From Serratia ficaria (lineage in GTDB: Bacteria; Pseudomonadota; Gammaproteobacteria; Enterobacterales; Enterobacteriaceae): a DNA stretch of 64,000 nucleotides. Shown one piece after another: positions 55,406 to 64,000 of this stretch (positions are counted from its first letter, which is position 1; the number at the start of each line of letters is the position of its first letter). Both the position numbers and the translations under genes were made by a program. The notes beneath the pieces are model-generated. The model was not told the origin of the DNA. It saw only the letters and a program-made list of their open reading frames with translations, and did no database searches. The stretch covers positions 3,100,001-3,164,000 of the forward strand of contig NZ_LT906479.1 of assembly GCF_900187015.1 (NCBI RefSeq), written 5' to 3'.

Positions 55406-55840
55406 ATGGAAAACCTGGCAAAACTGCTGGATAAGCTGCTGGAAACGCTGCAGGCGCTGGATACGGTGCTGGCGGAGGAACACCATCTGCTGTGTTCGGG
55501 CCAGTTGCCCGGCGTGGCGCTGCAGCGCGCCACCGACGCCAAGAGCCAGCTGCTGGCCACCGTCGCCTACCTGGAGCAGCAGCGCCTGGGTGCCGAAAAC
55601 GCCCACCGGCAACGCGCGCCTTATGCCGACCAGCCCCCGCTGGCGGATCGTTGGCAACGGGTGCAGCAACTGAGCCAAACGCTGCGCGAGAAGAACCAGC
55701 ACAACGGCATGTTGCTCAATCAGCAGATCGATCACAACGCCCAGGCGTTGGCCATCCTCAGCAAAAACAGCAAATCGCTGTACGGACCGGATGGCCAATC
55801 GCGCGGCAATAGCCTGCTGGGGCGTAAAATCGGCGTCTGA
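55406..55840 (+). CDS. flgN: FlgK/FlgL export chaperone FlgN
   Basis: FlgN is the cytoplasmic chaperone for FlgK and FlgL. The 144-residue helical protein starts MENLAKLLDKLLETLQALDT and ends with the usual polar tail. It follows flgM by 41 bases in the same transcript; AAGGA lies upstream with somewhat long spacing. A GC-rich hairpin follows. Confidence 0.93.
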   Translation: MENLAKLLDKLLETLQALDTVLAEEHHLLCSGQLPGVALQRATDAKSQLLATVAYLEQQRLGAENAHRQRAPYADQPPLADRWQRVQQLSQTLREKNQHNGMLLNQQIDHNAQALAILSKNSKSLYGPDGQSRGNSLLGRKIGV

Positions 55841-55851
55841 ACCCTCTTCTT

Positions 55852-55870
55852 CGCCCGGGGCCGCCGGGCG
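55852..55870 (+). terminator. hairpin after flgMN
   Basis: CGCCCGG and CCGGGCG pair perfectly across five bases, eleven bases past the flgN stop, but without a T-run. Confidence 0.5.
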
Positions 55871-56010
55871 TGCGCAGCCGATCGCACCATCACTCTACAC
55901 TCTGCCGTTTACCGCTGTTTATTCGCGCAGCATCACGCATCCTTTACGTTAACGCCTTGCCTGCGCCAGCCGGGTCCGCAACCCTGCGTCGGTTTTTAAA
56001 CCCCTTGATC

Positions 56011-56029
56011 TATACCCTAATCGGGTATA
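56011..56029 (+). promoter_or_regulatory. palindromic operator of the RelE-like/Xre pair
   Basis: TATACCC-TAATC-GGGTATA is an exact 7+7 inverted repeat overlapping a likely -10 (TATAAA, 56026-56031), 19 bases before the toxin ATG. It is the expected site for autorepression by the Xre-type antitoxin. Confidence 0.75.
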
Positions 56030-56047
56030 AATTTCACAGGAGAATGA

Positions 56048-56422
56048 ATGACCGACATTTACCTCACCAAAACCTTCCAGGCCTTCGCCGCCGGTGAACG
56101 CATCCGCGATGCCGCGATAATAAAAGCCGCGCGCGAAATGCAAAATCAGCTGTATGACGCCAACCTCGGCGGCTGCGCATATAAAAAACGCATCGCCCGC
56201 CCCGGCGGCGGTAAACGCAACGGCTATCGCGTGCCGATCGCCTTTTGCGATGAAAATCGCCTGTTTTTCATGCGCGGTTTTGCCAAAAGTGAGAGAGAAA
56301 ACATCAGTACGGATGAGTTACAGGGATTGAAACATCTGGCTGCGCTGTATCTGGATTATTCGCCTTTCAGACTCTACCAGTTGGTCAACAACAAGGAATT
56401 AAGGAGGCTAAGCGATGAGTAA
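56048..56422 (+). CDS. RelE-like toxin of a toxin-first type II system
   Basis: The 124-residue basic protein matches the RelE-like toxins paired with Xre antitoxins (HigB/PF06296-like group): the start TKTFQAFAAGERIRDAAIIK, the basic core AYKKRIARPGGGKRNGYRVP and the FFMRGFAKSERENIS segment. Such toxins cut or block mRNA on the ribosome. AGGAG precedes the ATG by five bases. It overlaps the antitoxin gene by 8 bases, and the toxin comes first. It lies between flgN and the convergent flhE, where E. coli-type flagellar operons have nothing. The biochemical class is inferred from family resemblance only. Confidence 0.82.
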   Translation: MTDIYLTKTFQAFAAGERIRDAAIIKAAREMQNQLYDANLGGCAYKKRIARPGGGKRNGYRVPIAFCDENRLFFMRGFAKSERENISTDELQGLKHLAALYLDYSPFRLYQLVNNKELRRLSDE

Positions 56423-56717
56423 AATTCTTGCCGAGATCCACCAGGAAGTTCAGGGCCTGCACCGCGCCGGGTTTGTCGATGACGTCACCATGCGCACCTT
56501 CGACATGCTGTGCCTGCGGCCGGTCAAGCACTATGGGCCGGAAGACATCCGCGCGCTGCGCGAACGCGAAAACGTCAGCCAGCCGGTGTTCGCGCTGTAT
56601 CTGAACGTCAGCAAAAAAGCGGTGCAAAAATGGGAGCGCGGCGAAGCGCAACCGAACTCCGCCGCCATGAAGCTGCTTTCTCTCATCGACCGCAACGGCC
56701 TGGCGATACTGGCCTGA
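56415..56717 (+). CDS. Xre-family antitoxin
   Basis: The 100-residue protein has a C-terminal Xre/Cro helix-turn-helix (residues about 45-95, ALRERENVSQPVFALYLNVS, KKAVQKWERGEAQP) and an N-terminal helical part (MSKILAEIHQEVQGLHRAGF) that probably wraps the toxin. GGAGG stands seven bases before the ATG. As antitoxin it should neutralise the preceding RelE-like protein and repress the pair at the 56011 palindrome. It ends 9 bases from the convergent flhE stop, without a terminator between. Confidence 0.84.
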   Translation: MSKILAEIHQEVQGLHRAGFVDDVTMRTFDMLCLRPVKHYGPEDIRALRERENVSQPVFALYLNVSKKAVQKWERGEAQPNSAAMKLLSLIDRNGLAILA

Positions 56718-56726
56718 GGCGTTCGG

Positions 56727-57131
56727 TCACTGATAGTTGACAATCACCTGATTGCCGATCACCCGCAGCGGCGGATTCAGCCCGCCGCGCGACTGCACAA
56801 GATAAATAAAACGCAATTCCACGTTGGCCGGTTCGCCCTGCAGCCCACGGCTGGTGCCGCTGCCGCCGCCCAGCGGGATGCAGCGGCTCGGGGTGCACAG
56901 CTGCGCCTGCAGGCCGGCCGGTTCGCCCGACAGCAGGCGATAGCGCCAGCTGACGCTGGTGATGCGCGCATCGGCGTTCGGCAGCGCATTCGGCGGGCGC
57001 AAGGCGTCCGACGCGTCGCGCACGCCGCCCTGCTCCAGCGTCACGCCGGCCCCCTCGGCCACCCAGGAGCCGGACACCGCCAGGGCCAGGGACGGCGCCA
57101 GTAAAAACAGTATCGTCAGCCAGGCTTTCAT
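56727..57131 (-). CDS. flhE: flagellar protein FlhE
   Basis: FlhE is a periplasmic protein that limits proton leak through the flagellar export apparatus. The 134-residue protein has a signal peptide (MKAWLTILFLLAPSLALA), two cysteines (QLCTPSRCIPLGGG) and the family end LRVIGNQVIVNYQ. Its ATG overlaps the flhA stop as TAATG. It ends flhBAE. A much longer open frame through flhA is a shadow. Confidence 0.93.
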   Translation of the reverse strand: MKAWLTILFLLAPSLALAVSGSWVAEGAGVTLEQGGVRDASDALRPPNALPNADARITSVSWRYRLLSGEPAGLQAQLCTPSRCIPLGGGSGTSRGLQGEPANVELRFIYLVQSRGGLNPPLRVIGNQVIVNYQ

Positions 57132-59209
57132 TATGCGGCTCCAATGGTCGAGGTCATGCGGATTTGCCGATCGTCGTTGATTTCCAGATTCGACAACACC
57201 GCCATTTGCGGCAGGCTGCGGCGCAGGAACCGCGCCAGCAACGCCCGCAGCGCATGGTTGACCAGCAGCACCGGCGGCGCGCTGAGCATTTCCTGCCGCT
57301 GCAACGCCTGCTTCGCCTGGTCCAGCAGGCGATCCGCCAGCCCCGGCTCCAGCCCGCCGCCGCCCTGCAGCGCCTGCAGCAGCAACCGTTCCAGCTGGGT
57401 GTCCAGACCGATGACCTGGATCTCGCCGTGGCCCGGGAACCACTGTTGCGTGATGGCCCGGCCCAGCGCCACCCGCACTACCGTGGTCAGTTCGTAAGGA
57501 TCGCTCTGCGTCGGCGCATGCTCCGCCAGCGTTTCGATGACGGTGCGCATATCGCGGATTGAAACCCGTTCCGCCAGCAGATTCTGCAGCACCTTATGCA
57601 GCGTGGTCAGCGACACCACGCCCGGCACGAAGTCTTCGGTCAGCTTCGGCATCTCCTGCGAGACGCGATCCAGCAGCTGTTGCGTTTCCTGGCGGCCAAA
57701 CAGCTCGCTGGCGAACTGGCCAATCAGGTGATTGAGGTGCGTGGCCACCACCGTGCTGGCCTCGACCACGGTAAAGCCCTGGATCTGCGCCTGCTCGCGC
57801 AGCGCGCTGTCGATCCACACCGCTTCCAGCCCAAAGGCCGGATCGACGGTTTTGTCTCCCGCCAGTTCGCCCACCGCGTTACCGGGGTTAATCGCCAGCC
57901 AGCGGCCCGGCTGCGCCTCGCCGCTGCCGATTTCCACCCCTTTCATCAGGATGCGGTAGCCGGCGGGCGGCAGTTCCAGGTTATCGCGGATGTGCACCAC
58001 CGGCGGCAGATAGCCCATGTCCTGAGCGAACTTCTTGCGAATGCTGCGGATGCGCCCGAGCAGCTCGCCGTTCTGCTGGAAATCCACCATCGGGATCAAC
58101 CGATAACCGACTTCCATGCCCAACGGATCCTCCAGCTGCACGTCGGACCAGCTGGCCTCGGCAGCCTGCGGATTTTCCTGCGCCGCCGGCGCTTCCGCCG
58201 CCTTCGGCGCCTGCTGCTCGCGGCCGCGCAGCCACCAGGCCAATCCCAGCAAGGCGGCGGTAAACAGCAGGAACACCAGGTTCGGCATGCCCGGCACCAG
58301 GCCCAGCAGCCCCAGCACCGCGGCGCTGAGCAGCATCACCCGCGGGTTGTTGAACAGCTGGCCGACCATCTGTTCGCCCACGTCCTGATCGGTCGCCACC
58401 CGGGTGACTATCACGCCGGCCGCGGTGGAGATCACCAGCGCCGGGATCTGCGCCACCAGGCCGTCGCCGATGGTCAGCAACGTGTAGCTTTCCGCCGCCG
58501 CCCCCAGCTCCATGCCGTGCTGGATCACGCCGACCAGCAGGCCGCCGACCACGTTCAGCACCATGATCATCAGGCCGGCGACCGCGTCGCCGCGCACGAA
58601 CTTGCTGGCGCCGTCCATCGAGCCGTAGAAATCCGCTTCCTGGGTCACTTCGGCGCGGCGCTTCTTGGCCTCGTCTTCCCCGATCAGACCGGCGTTGAGA
58701 TCGGCGTCGATCGCCATCTGCTTGCCCGGCATGCCGTCCAGCACGAAACGCGCGCCCACTTCGGCGATGCGCCCGGCGCCCTTGGTGATCACCATAAAGT
58801 TGATCAATACCAGAATGATGAACACCACGATGCCGATGGCGAAGTTGCCGCCCACCAGGAAGTGGCCAAAGGCCTCGACCACGCGGCCGGCGGCGGCCGA
58901 ACCGGTATGGCCTTCCATCAGGATGATGCGCGTCGAGGCCACGTTAAGCGACAGCCGCAGCAGCGTTGAGAACAGCAGAATGGTCGGGAAGGCGGCGAAC
59001 TCCAGGGTGCGCTGGGTAAACATCGCCACCAGCAACACCATGATCGACAGCGCGATATTGAAGGTGAACAACAGGTCGAGAATGAACGCCGGCAACGGCA
59101 GCACCATCATCGACAGGATCATCAGGATCAGTATCGGGCCGGCCAGCACCTGCCACTGCGTATCTTTAAAATTACCCGGCAAACGAAGCAGGGAGGCCAA
59201 ATTAGCCAT
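57131..59209 (-). CDS. flhA: flagellar export gate protein FlhA
   Basis: FlhA is the largest export-gate component: eight membrane segments in the first half and a cytoplasmic ring that docks chaperone-substrate complexes. The 692-residue protein has MANLASLLRLPGNFKDTQWQ, the proton-channel-linked FHIPEP loop region (ITKGAGRIAEVGARFVLDGM PG in order) and the C-terminal domain with QGFTVVEASTVVATHLNHLI. I use the ATG at 59209; the frame opens seven codons earlier. It overlaps flhB by 8 bases and flhE by one. Confidence 0.97.
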   Translation of the reverse strand: MANLASLLRLPGNFKDTQWQVLAGPILILMILSMMVLPLPAFILDLLFTFNIALSIMVLLVAMFTQRTLEFAAFPTILLFSTLLRLSLNVASTRIILMEGHTGSAAAGRVVEAFGHFLVGGNFAIGIVVFIILVLINFMVITKGAGRIAEVGARFVLDGMPGKQMAIDADLNAGLIGEDEAKKRRAEVTQEADFYGSMDGASKFVRGDAVAGLMIMVLNVVGGLLVGVIQHGMELGAAAESYTLLTIGDGLVAQIPALVISTAAGVIVTRVATDQDVGEQMVGQLFNNPRVMLLSAAVLGLLGLVPGMPNLVFLLFTAALLGLAWWLRGREQQAPKAAEAPAAQENPQAAEASWSDVQLEDPLGMEVGYRLIPMVDFQQNGELLGRIRSIRKKFAQDMGYLPPVVHIRDNLELPPAGYRILMKGVEIGSGEAQPGRWLAINPGNAVGELAGDKTVDPAFGLEAVWIDSALREQAQIQGFTVVEASTVVATHLNHLIGQFASELFGRQETQQLLDRVSQEMPKLTEDFVPGVVSLTTLHKVLQNLLAERVSIRDMRTVIETLAEHAPTQSDPYELTTVVRVALGRAITQQWFPGHGEIQVIGLDTQLERLLLQALQGGGGLEPGLADRLLDQAKQALQRQEMLSAPPVLLVNHALRALLARFLRRSLPQMAVLSNLEINDDRQIRMTSTIGAA

Positions 59210-60353
59210 CAGAGTTACTCTCTCCAGCAAAGTCCAGTGCTTCCGGCACCGGTAAACGTTCAGGTTTTTTCGGGATCAGACCGCCCTCGCATCGCCAGCG
59301 GCGCAGCCGGTAAACCCAGGCCAATACCTCGGCGACCGCGGCGTACAGGGTGGCCGGGATAGGTTGCCCAATCTCGCTGTGTCGATACAGCGCGCGCGCC
59401 AGCGGCGGCGCCTCGAGCAGCGGGATGCGGTGTTCAGCGCCCAGTTCGCGGATGCGCAGCGCAATCTCGCCGGCCCCCTTGGCCAGCACTTTCGGCGCGC
59501 TCATTTTCTGGTCGTTGTACTGCAGCACCACCGCGTAGTGCGTCGGGTTGGTGACGATCACGTCGGCCTTCGGCACGTCGGCCATCATGCGGCGCCGGGC
59601 GATCGCCCGCTGTTGCTGGCGAATGCGCCCCTTGACGTGCGGGTCCCCTTCCTGGTCCTTGAACTCGTCGCGGATATCCTGCCTGGTCATCTTCAACTTC
59701 TTGAAGTGGCTCCACAGCTGATAAAACACGTCGAACGCCACCATCGGCGTCAGCCCCAGCACCACCAACAGGCCGCAAAAAATAATCATCTGCAGCGCAT
59801 TGGCCAACGCATCGAGCGGCTGTTGCGTCACCAGGTGCAGCATCGCCGCCCAGTTGTGCCACAGATACAAACCGGTGACCCACCCCACCAGCGTCGCCTT
59901 CAGCACGCCCTTCAGCAGCTCCGCCAGCACCTGGCTGGAGAAGATGCGCTTCAGCCCGGACAGCGGGTTCATGCGCTTCAAATCAAACTTGATCGACTTG
60001 CCGCTGAACAGGATGCCGCCCAGCAGCATCGGCGCGGCGATCGCCACCAGCACCAGCCCCGCCATGATAGGCAGCAGCGCCCAGACCGCCTGGCGCAGCA
60101 GCATGCCCAGCTGGCGCAGCATTTGTTTGTCGTTGCTGACCATGCCGTGGTCGAAATGCAGCCCCTGGGTCAGCATCATCGCCAGCTGTTGCGCCATATT
60201 GCCGCCGGACAGCCAAACGATCGCCAGCCCGGCCACCAGCATCAGCACCGAGGTCAGCTCGCGCGAACGCGGGATCTGGCCATCTTCGCGCGCCTTTTCC
60301 AGCCGATGGGGCGTGGGGGCCTCGCTTTTTTCCAGATCGCTGTCTTCAGCCAC
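59202..60353 (-). CDS. flhB: flagellar export switch protein FlhB
   Basis: FlhB controls the change from hook to filament substrates. The 383-residue protein has four membrane segments and a cytoplasmic domain with the self-cleaving NPTH motif at N269 (VTNPTHYAVVLQY), the same position as in E. coli. The start MAEDSDLEKSEAPTPHRLEK matches the family, with GGAACGGCGCGTGGC upstream. It heads flhBAE, but here VapBC rather than cheZ lies directly before it. Confidence 0.97.
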   Translation of the reverse strand: MAEDSDLEKSEAPTPHRLEKAREDGQIPRSRELTSVLMLVAGLAIVWLSGGNMAQQLAMMLTQGLHFDHGMVSNDKQMLRQLGMLLRQAVWALLPIMAGLVLVAIAAPMLLGGILFSGKSIKFDLKRMNPLSGLKRIFSSQVLAELLKGVLKATLVGWVTGLYLWHNWAAMLHLVTQQPLDALANALQMIIFCGLLVVLGLTPMVAFDVFYQLWSHFKKLKMTRQDIRDEFKDQEGDPHVKGRIRQQQRAIARRRMMADVPKADVIVTNPTHYAVVLQYNDQKMSAPKVLAKGAGEIALRIRELGAEHRIPLLEAPPLARALYRHSEIGQPIPATLYAAVAEVLAWVYRLRRWRCEGGLIPKKPERLPVPEALDFAGESNSDG

Positions 60354-60478
60354 GCGCCGTTCCTGTACCGGGAGGGAATAGAATGGCGGTCAGCATGCCA
60401 AAAAACTGCCGATGTCATTGATGGAACAGCGGGGAAAAAGGCGGGTTATTTAGGGGATGGGGCAATCAAGGGGAGACG
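60354..60478. other. vapC-flhB gap
   Basis: These 125 bases lie between the vapC stop and the flhB start and should carry the class 2 flhB promoter. I see no terminator, so vapBC transcripts may read into flhBAE. TTATTTAGGGGATGGG (60446-60461) is identical to the outer end of the ERIC-family element at 46749 and its flank, suggesting a remnant of such a repeat. Confidence 0.45.
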
Positions 60479-60877
60479 TTACAGCCAATTTTCCAGCCGT
60501 AAGCCATCAACGCGCTCAAATTCGCGTCGGTTATTGGTCACCAGAATCAATCCTTCGCTGCGCGCATGCCCAGCGATATGCAGATCGTTTACGCCAATAG
60601 GCGTTCCCTGACGCTCCAGCGCAGCCCGAATGTTGCCGTAGTGCGAAGCCGCTTTGGCGCCGTAATCGAGAATGTCCAATCGGGAGACAAAATCCTCAAC
60701 CACTCTCGCGTTAACCGCCGGACGCGAGCTTTTCTCCACTCCGTGAACCAATTCGCCATAGGTGACCGACGAAATGACCATTTTGCCCGCATAGCGATTG
60801 AACGCCTCCAGCACTTCCAGAGGCCGGCGCTTGATGACATAGATAACAATGTTGGTGTCCAGCATATGGCTGAACAT
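60479..60877 (-). CDS. vapC: VapC-type PIN-domain toxin
   Basis: VapC toxins are PIN-domain ribonucleases; the enterobacterial ones cut initiator tRNA. The 132-residue protein has the PIN acids D7 (MLDTNIVIYVIK), E42 (SSVTYGELVHG) and D98 (GVNDLHIAGHARS) plus the LVTNNRREFERV end, and is the length of Salmonella VapC. I use the ATG at 60877, whose A is also the last base of the vapB stop (TGATG); a TTG one codon earlier is open. It lies between cheZ and flhB on the operon strand. Confidence 0.9.
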   Translation of the reverse strand: MFSHMLDTNIVIYVIKRRPLEVLEAFNRYAGKMVISSVTYGELVHGVEKSSRPAVNARVVEDFVSRLDILDYGAKAASHYGNIRAALERQGTPIGVNDLHIAGHARSEGLILVTNNRREFERVDGLRLENWL

Positions 60878-61110
60878 CAAAACTCTTCCCGCTCGCGCTG
60901 GTGTTGCCCGGCGCGTTCATTGAGGAAGTCATCGCTCACCTCATTTTCCGCGCAGAAGAAACTGTCCCAGGTATTCTCCAGGGGGGCAAGAATGCGCTCT
61001 TTGCCCACTACGCGGACGGTCACTTTAGAAACGGTATCAGGGAAACGCACCTCTGTAGGCAAGCGTACAGCCTGTGTCCGATTATTGGTAAAGACAGAAC
61101 CTAACGTCAT
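60877..61110 (-). CDS. vapB: VapB-type antitoxin
   Basis: The 77-residue protein has the N-terminal swapped-hairpin DNA-binding fold of VapB/AbrB (VFTNNRTQAVRLPTEVRFPD) and an acidic, toxin-binding C-terminus ending RAGQHQREREEF. AAAGGAGG precedes the ATG, so it should be translated more strongly than vapC, to which it is coupled. It should bind the palindrome at 61153 and repress the pair. Confidence 0.9.
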   Translation of the reverse strand: MTLGSVFTNNRTQAVRLPTEVRFPDTVSKVTVRVVGKERILAPLENTWDSFFCAENEVSDDFLNERAGQHQREREEF

Positions 61111-61152
61111 GGCGACCTCCTTTAACTGGAGTACAAATTATAACCGCCATGA

Positions 61153-61175
61153 TGTATATAGCAATGCTATATACA
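61153..61175 (-). promoter_or_regulatory. 23-bp perfect palindrome, vapBC operator
   Basis: TGTATATAGCA, one central A, then TGCTATATACA. The arms are exact complements and the TATATA core overlaps a likely -10. It lies 43 bases before the vapB ATG. VapBC complexes are known to bind such palindromes. Confidence 0.82.
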
Positions 61176-61203
61176 TTAATCTTTGCGGGACACAGCGCAA
61201 CTT

Positions 61204-61232
61204 GTCGGGGCGCGCCGTCGCGCGCCCCGACA
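61204..61232 (-). terminator. hairpin after cheZ
   Basis: TTGTCGGGGCGCG and CGCGCCCCGACAA pair perfectly (13 bp) across CCGTC-like loop bases directly after the cheZ stop codon. On the minus strand the sequence continues GTTGCGCTG without a T-run, so its efficiency is unclear. Confidence 0.65.
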
Positions 61233-61236
61233 AGGG

Positions 61237-61881
61237 TCAAAAACCGAGGCTGTCGAGCAGATCGTCGACCTGCGCCTGGTTGGCTATCACGCCGGCGCCG
61301 TTCTGGTCGAGCTGCGGGCCGTTGAGCAGGCTGTCGTTCGGCCGCTTCTCTTTCACCGGCTGTTCCGGAATATTTTCCATCAGCACCATCAGCAGCTGTT
61401 TTTCGATCTCCTGCACCACGTCCATCATGCGCTTGATCACCTGGCCGGTCAGATCCTGGAAGTCCTGCGCCATCATGATTTCCAGCAGTTGAGCGTTGGT
61501 GAACGCCGTGTGCCCCGGTACCTGATCCAGATACGCGCGGGTATCGGTAACCAGCGAACGGGCGTCGGCCAGGTCGATCGGGTTGGCGAACCATTCATCC
61601 CAGCGTCCTTTCAGCGCATCGGCTCCGGACTCCAGCTCCGCCTGACGCGGCTGCGCCGCCTCCACGCAGTTCAACGCCCGTTCCGCCGCCTGCGCCGTCA
61701 TGGTCACTACATAGTCAAGACGGTCGCGCGCATCCGGGATCGCCTCTGCCGCCTGGGCGATCGCCTGATCGAGCCCCAGCTCGCGCATGCTGTCGCGCAG
61801 CATGCGGGTCAGTTGGCCGATGCGGGAGATGATCTCTCCCGCGGTCGCTGCATCGCTGGCAGGCATTGGAATCTCTCTCAT
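61237..61881 (-). CDS. cheZ: chemotaxis phosphatase CheZ
   Basis: CheZ dephosphorylates CheY-P. The 214-residue helical protein has the catalytic D143 and Q147 ([18 protein letters not shown]) and the C-terminal CheY-binding peptide [12 protein letters not shown]. It lies 10 bases after cheY. After its stop come about 60 bases and then vapBC; a GC-rich inverted sequence (GTCGGGGCGCG/CGCGCCCCGAC, 61204-61232) may terminate the che transcript. Confidence 0.96.
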   Translation of the reverse strand: MREIPMPASDAATAGEIISRIGQLTRMLRDSMRELGLDQAIAQAAEAIPDARDRLDYVVTMTAQAAERALNCVEAAQPRQAELESGADALKGRWDEWFANPIDLADARSLVTDTRAYLDQVPGHTAFTNAQLLEIMMAQDFQDLTGQVIKRMMDVVQEIEKQLLMVLMENIPEQPVKEKRPNDSLLNGPQLDQNGAGVIANQAQVDDLLDSLGF

Positions 61882-61891
61882 CGCCCTCTCC

Positions 61892-63433
<1,542 letters not shown>

Positions 63434-63434
<1 letters not shown>

Positions 63435-64000
63435 TACCTCTCCTTGGTCAGCCCATACACGGTCTGCCCACGCAAGTAGAAATCCCGGCTGATCTGGCTG
63501 AAATTCTCCGAGTGACCGGCAAACATCAGCCCCCCCGGCTTAAGCAAGGGAACGAAGCGGCGCAGGATGCGCTCCTGCGTCGCCTTATCGAAATAGATCA
63601 TGACGTTGCGGCAGAAAATAGCGTCGAACTGCCCCGGCAGCGCCCATTCCGGCGCCAGCAGGTTCAGCGGCTGGAAGTTCACCCGCGCCGCCAGATCCGG
63701 CCGCACCCGCACCAGCCCCTGATGCGGCCCGGTGCCGCGCAGGAAATAGCGCTGCATCTGCGCCGGCGTCAGGGTGCGCAGATCTTCCTGGCGATAGACG
63801 CCCGCCTCGGCCTTCTCCAGCACCTGGGTATCGATGTCGCTGGCCCACACCTGGCAGCCGGTGGCGCGCTGCCCCAGCGCCTCGCTGAGGGTGATGGCGA
63901 TCGAGTAAGGTTCTTCGCCGGTCGACGCCGCGGTGCTCCAGACGCTGTAGCCGTTGGGCCGCGAGCGCGCATGCTCCGCCAGGATCGGGAAGTGATGCGC
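63434..64000 (-). CDS. cheR: chemoreceptor methyltransferase CheR (partial)
   Basis: CheR methylates receptor glutamates using S-adenosylmethionine. Only the C-terminal 188 residues are in the window; the start lies beyond 64000. The SAM-binding domain is visible: [55 protein letters not shown] and the end [20 protein letters not shown]. An ATG at 63850 inside the domain is not the start, since the frame continues to the edge with family sequence. Confidence 0.95.

Noticed and set aside
56727..57443. 238-codon version of flhE extending into flhA
   Set aside because: Only the last 134 residues match FlhE, and they start with a proper signal peptide at the TAATG overlap; the rest is out of frame with FlhA.

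Overview
The window is a contiguous piece of a GC-rich enterobacterial chromosome. Protein resemblance (Cbl, ChaA/B/C, PhoH, PutA/PutP, the complete flagellar set) and the layout point to Serratia, most likely S. marcescens or a close relative. This is recognition from memory; no search was run. There is no rRNA, tRNA, CRISPR array or recognisable transposase. The last gene (cheR) runs off the right edge.

Layout. (1) 98-7507 is housekeeping: the LysR regulator cbl; the cation/glutathione genes chaC and chaB, separated from chaA by a Fur-box-preceded siderophore-interacting reductase; lpxO (lipid A hydroxylation); phoH. (2) 7514-13250 is uptake: the TonB-dependent PQQ receptor pqqU (yncD) and the Fur-controlled ferrous iron operon efeUOB. 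(3) 13392-19484 is proline use: putP and putA diverge from a 0.6-kb control region with repeated GTTGCA operator motifs. (4) 19578-24323 holds the cystine importer tcyJLN with the desulfhydrase dcyD, next to fliZ and fliA.

(5) From 23032 to the end lies one long motility cluster: fliZA, fliC, fliDST, an accessory stretch (28217-31630), fliE, fliFGHIJK, fliLMNOPQR, flgLK, flgJIHGFEDCB, flgA, flgMN, flhEAB and cheZYBR. In E. coli these genes sit in three separate chromosomal regions; here they are together. Four near-consensus sigma-28 promoters (TAAA-N15-GCCGATAA type) precede fliC, fliD, flgKL and flgMN, which fits FliA made here switching on the late genes once FlgM is exported.

The unusual content is what punctuates the motility cluster. 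A HipA/YjjJ-type kinase with a fused helix-turn-helix, an AraC regulator and several tiny or orphan genes lie between fliT and fliE. A 44-codon homologue of the stationary-phase ribosome protein Sra, with its own promoter and a 5-codon mini-ORF in its leader, lies between fliR and flgL. A RelE-like toxin/Xre antitoxin pair with a palindromic operator lies between flgN and flhE. A VapBC pair with a 23-bp perfect operator palindrome lies between cheZ and flhB. Two ERIC-family repeats sit at flagellar operon joints (fliK-fliL, flgK-flgJ). A possible 33-codon leader ORF overlaps the fliF start as ATGA. None of these proves a new system, but the recurrence of growth-arrest and translation-linked genes at motility operon boundaries is the most interesting signal here.
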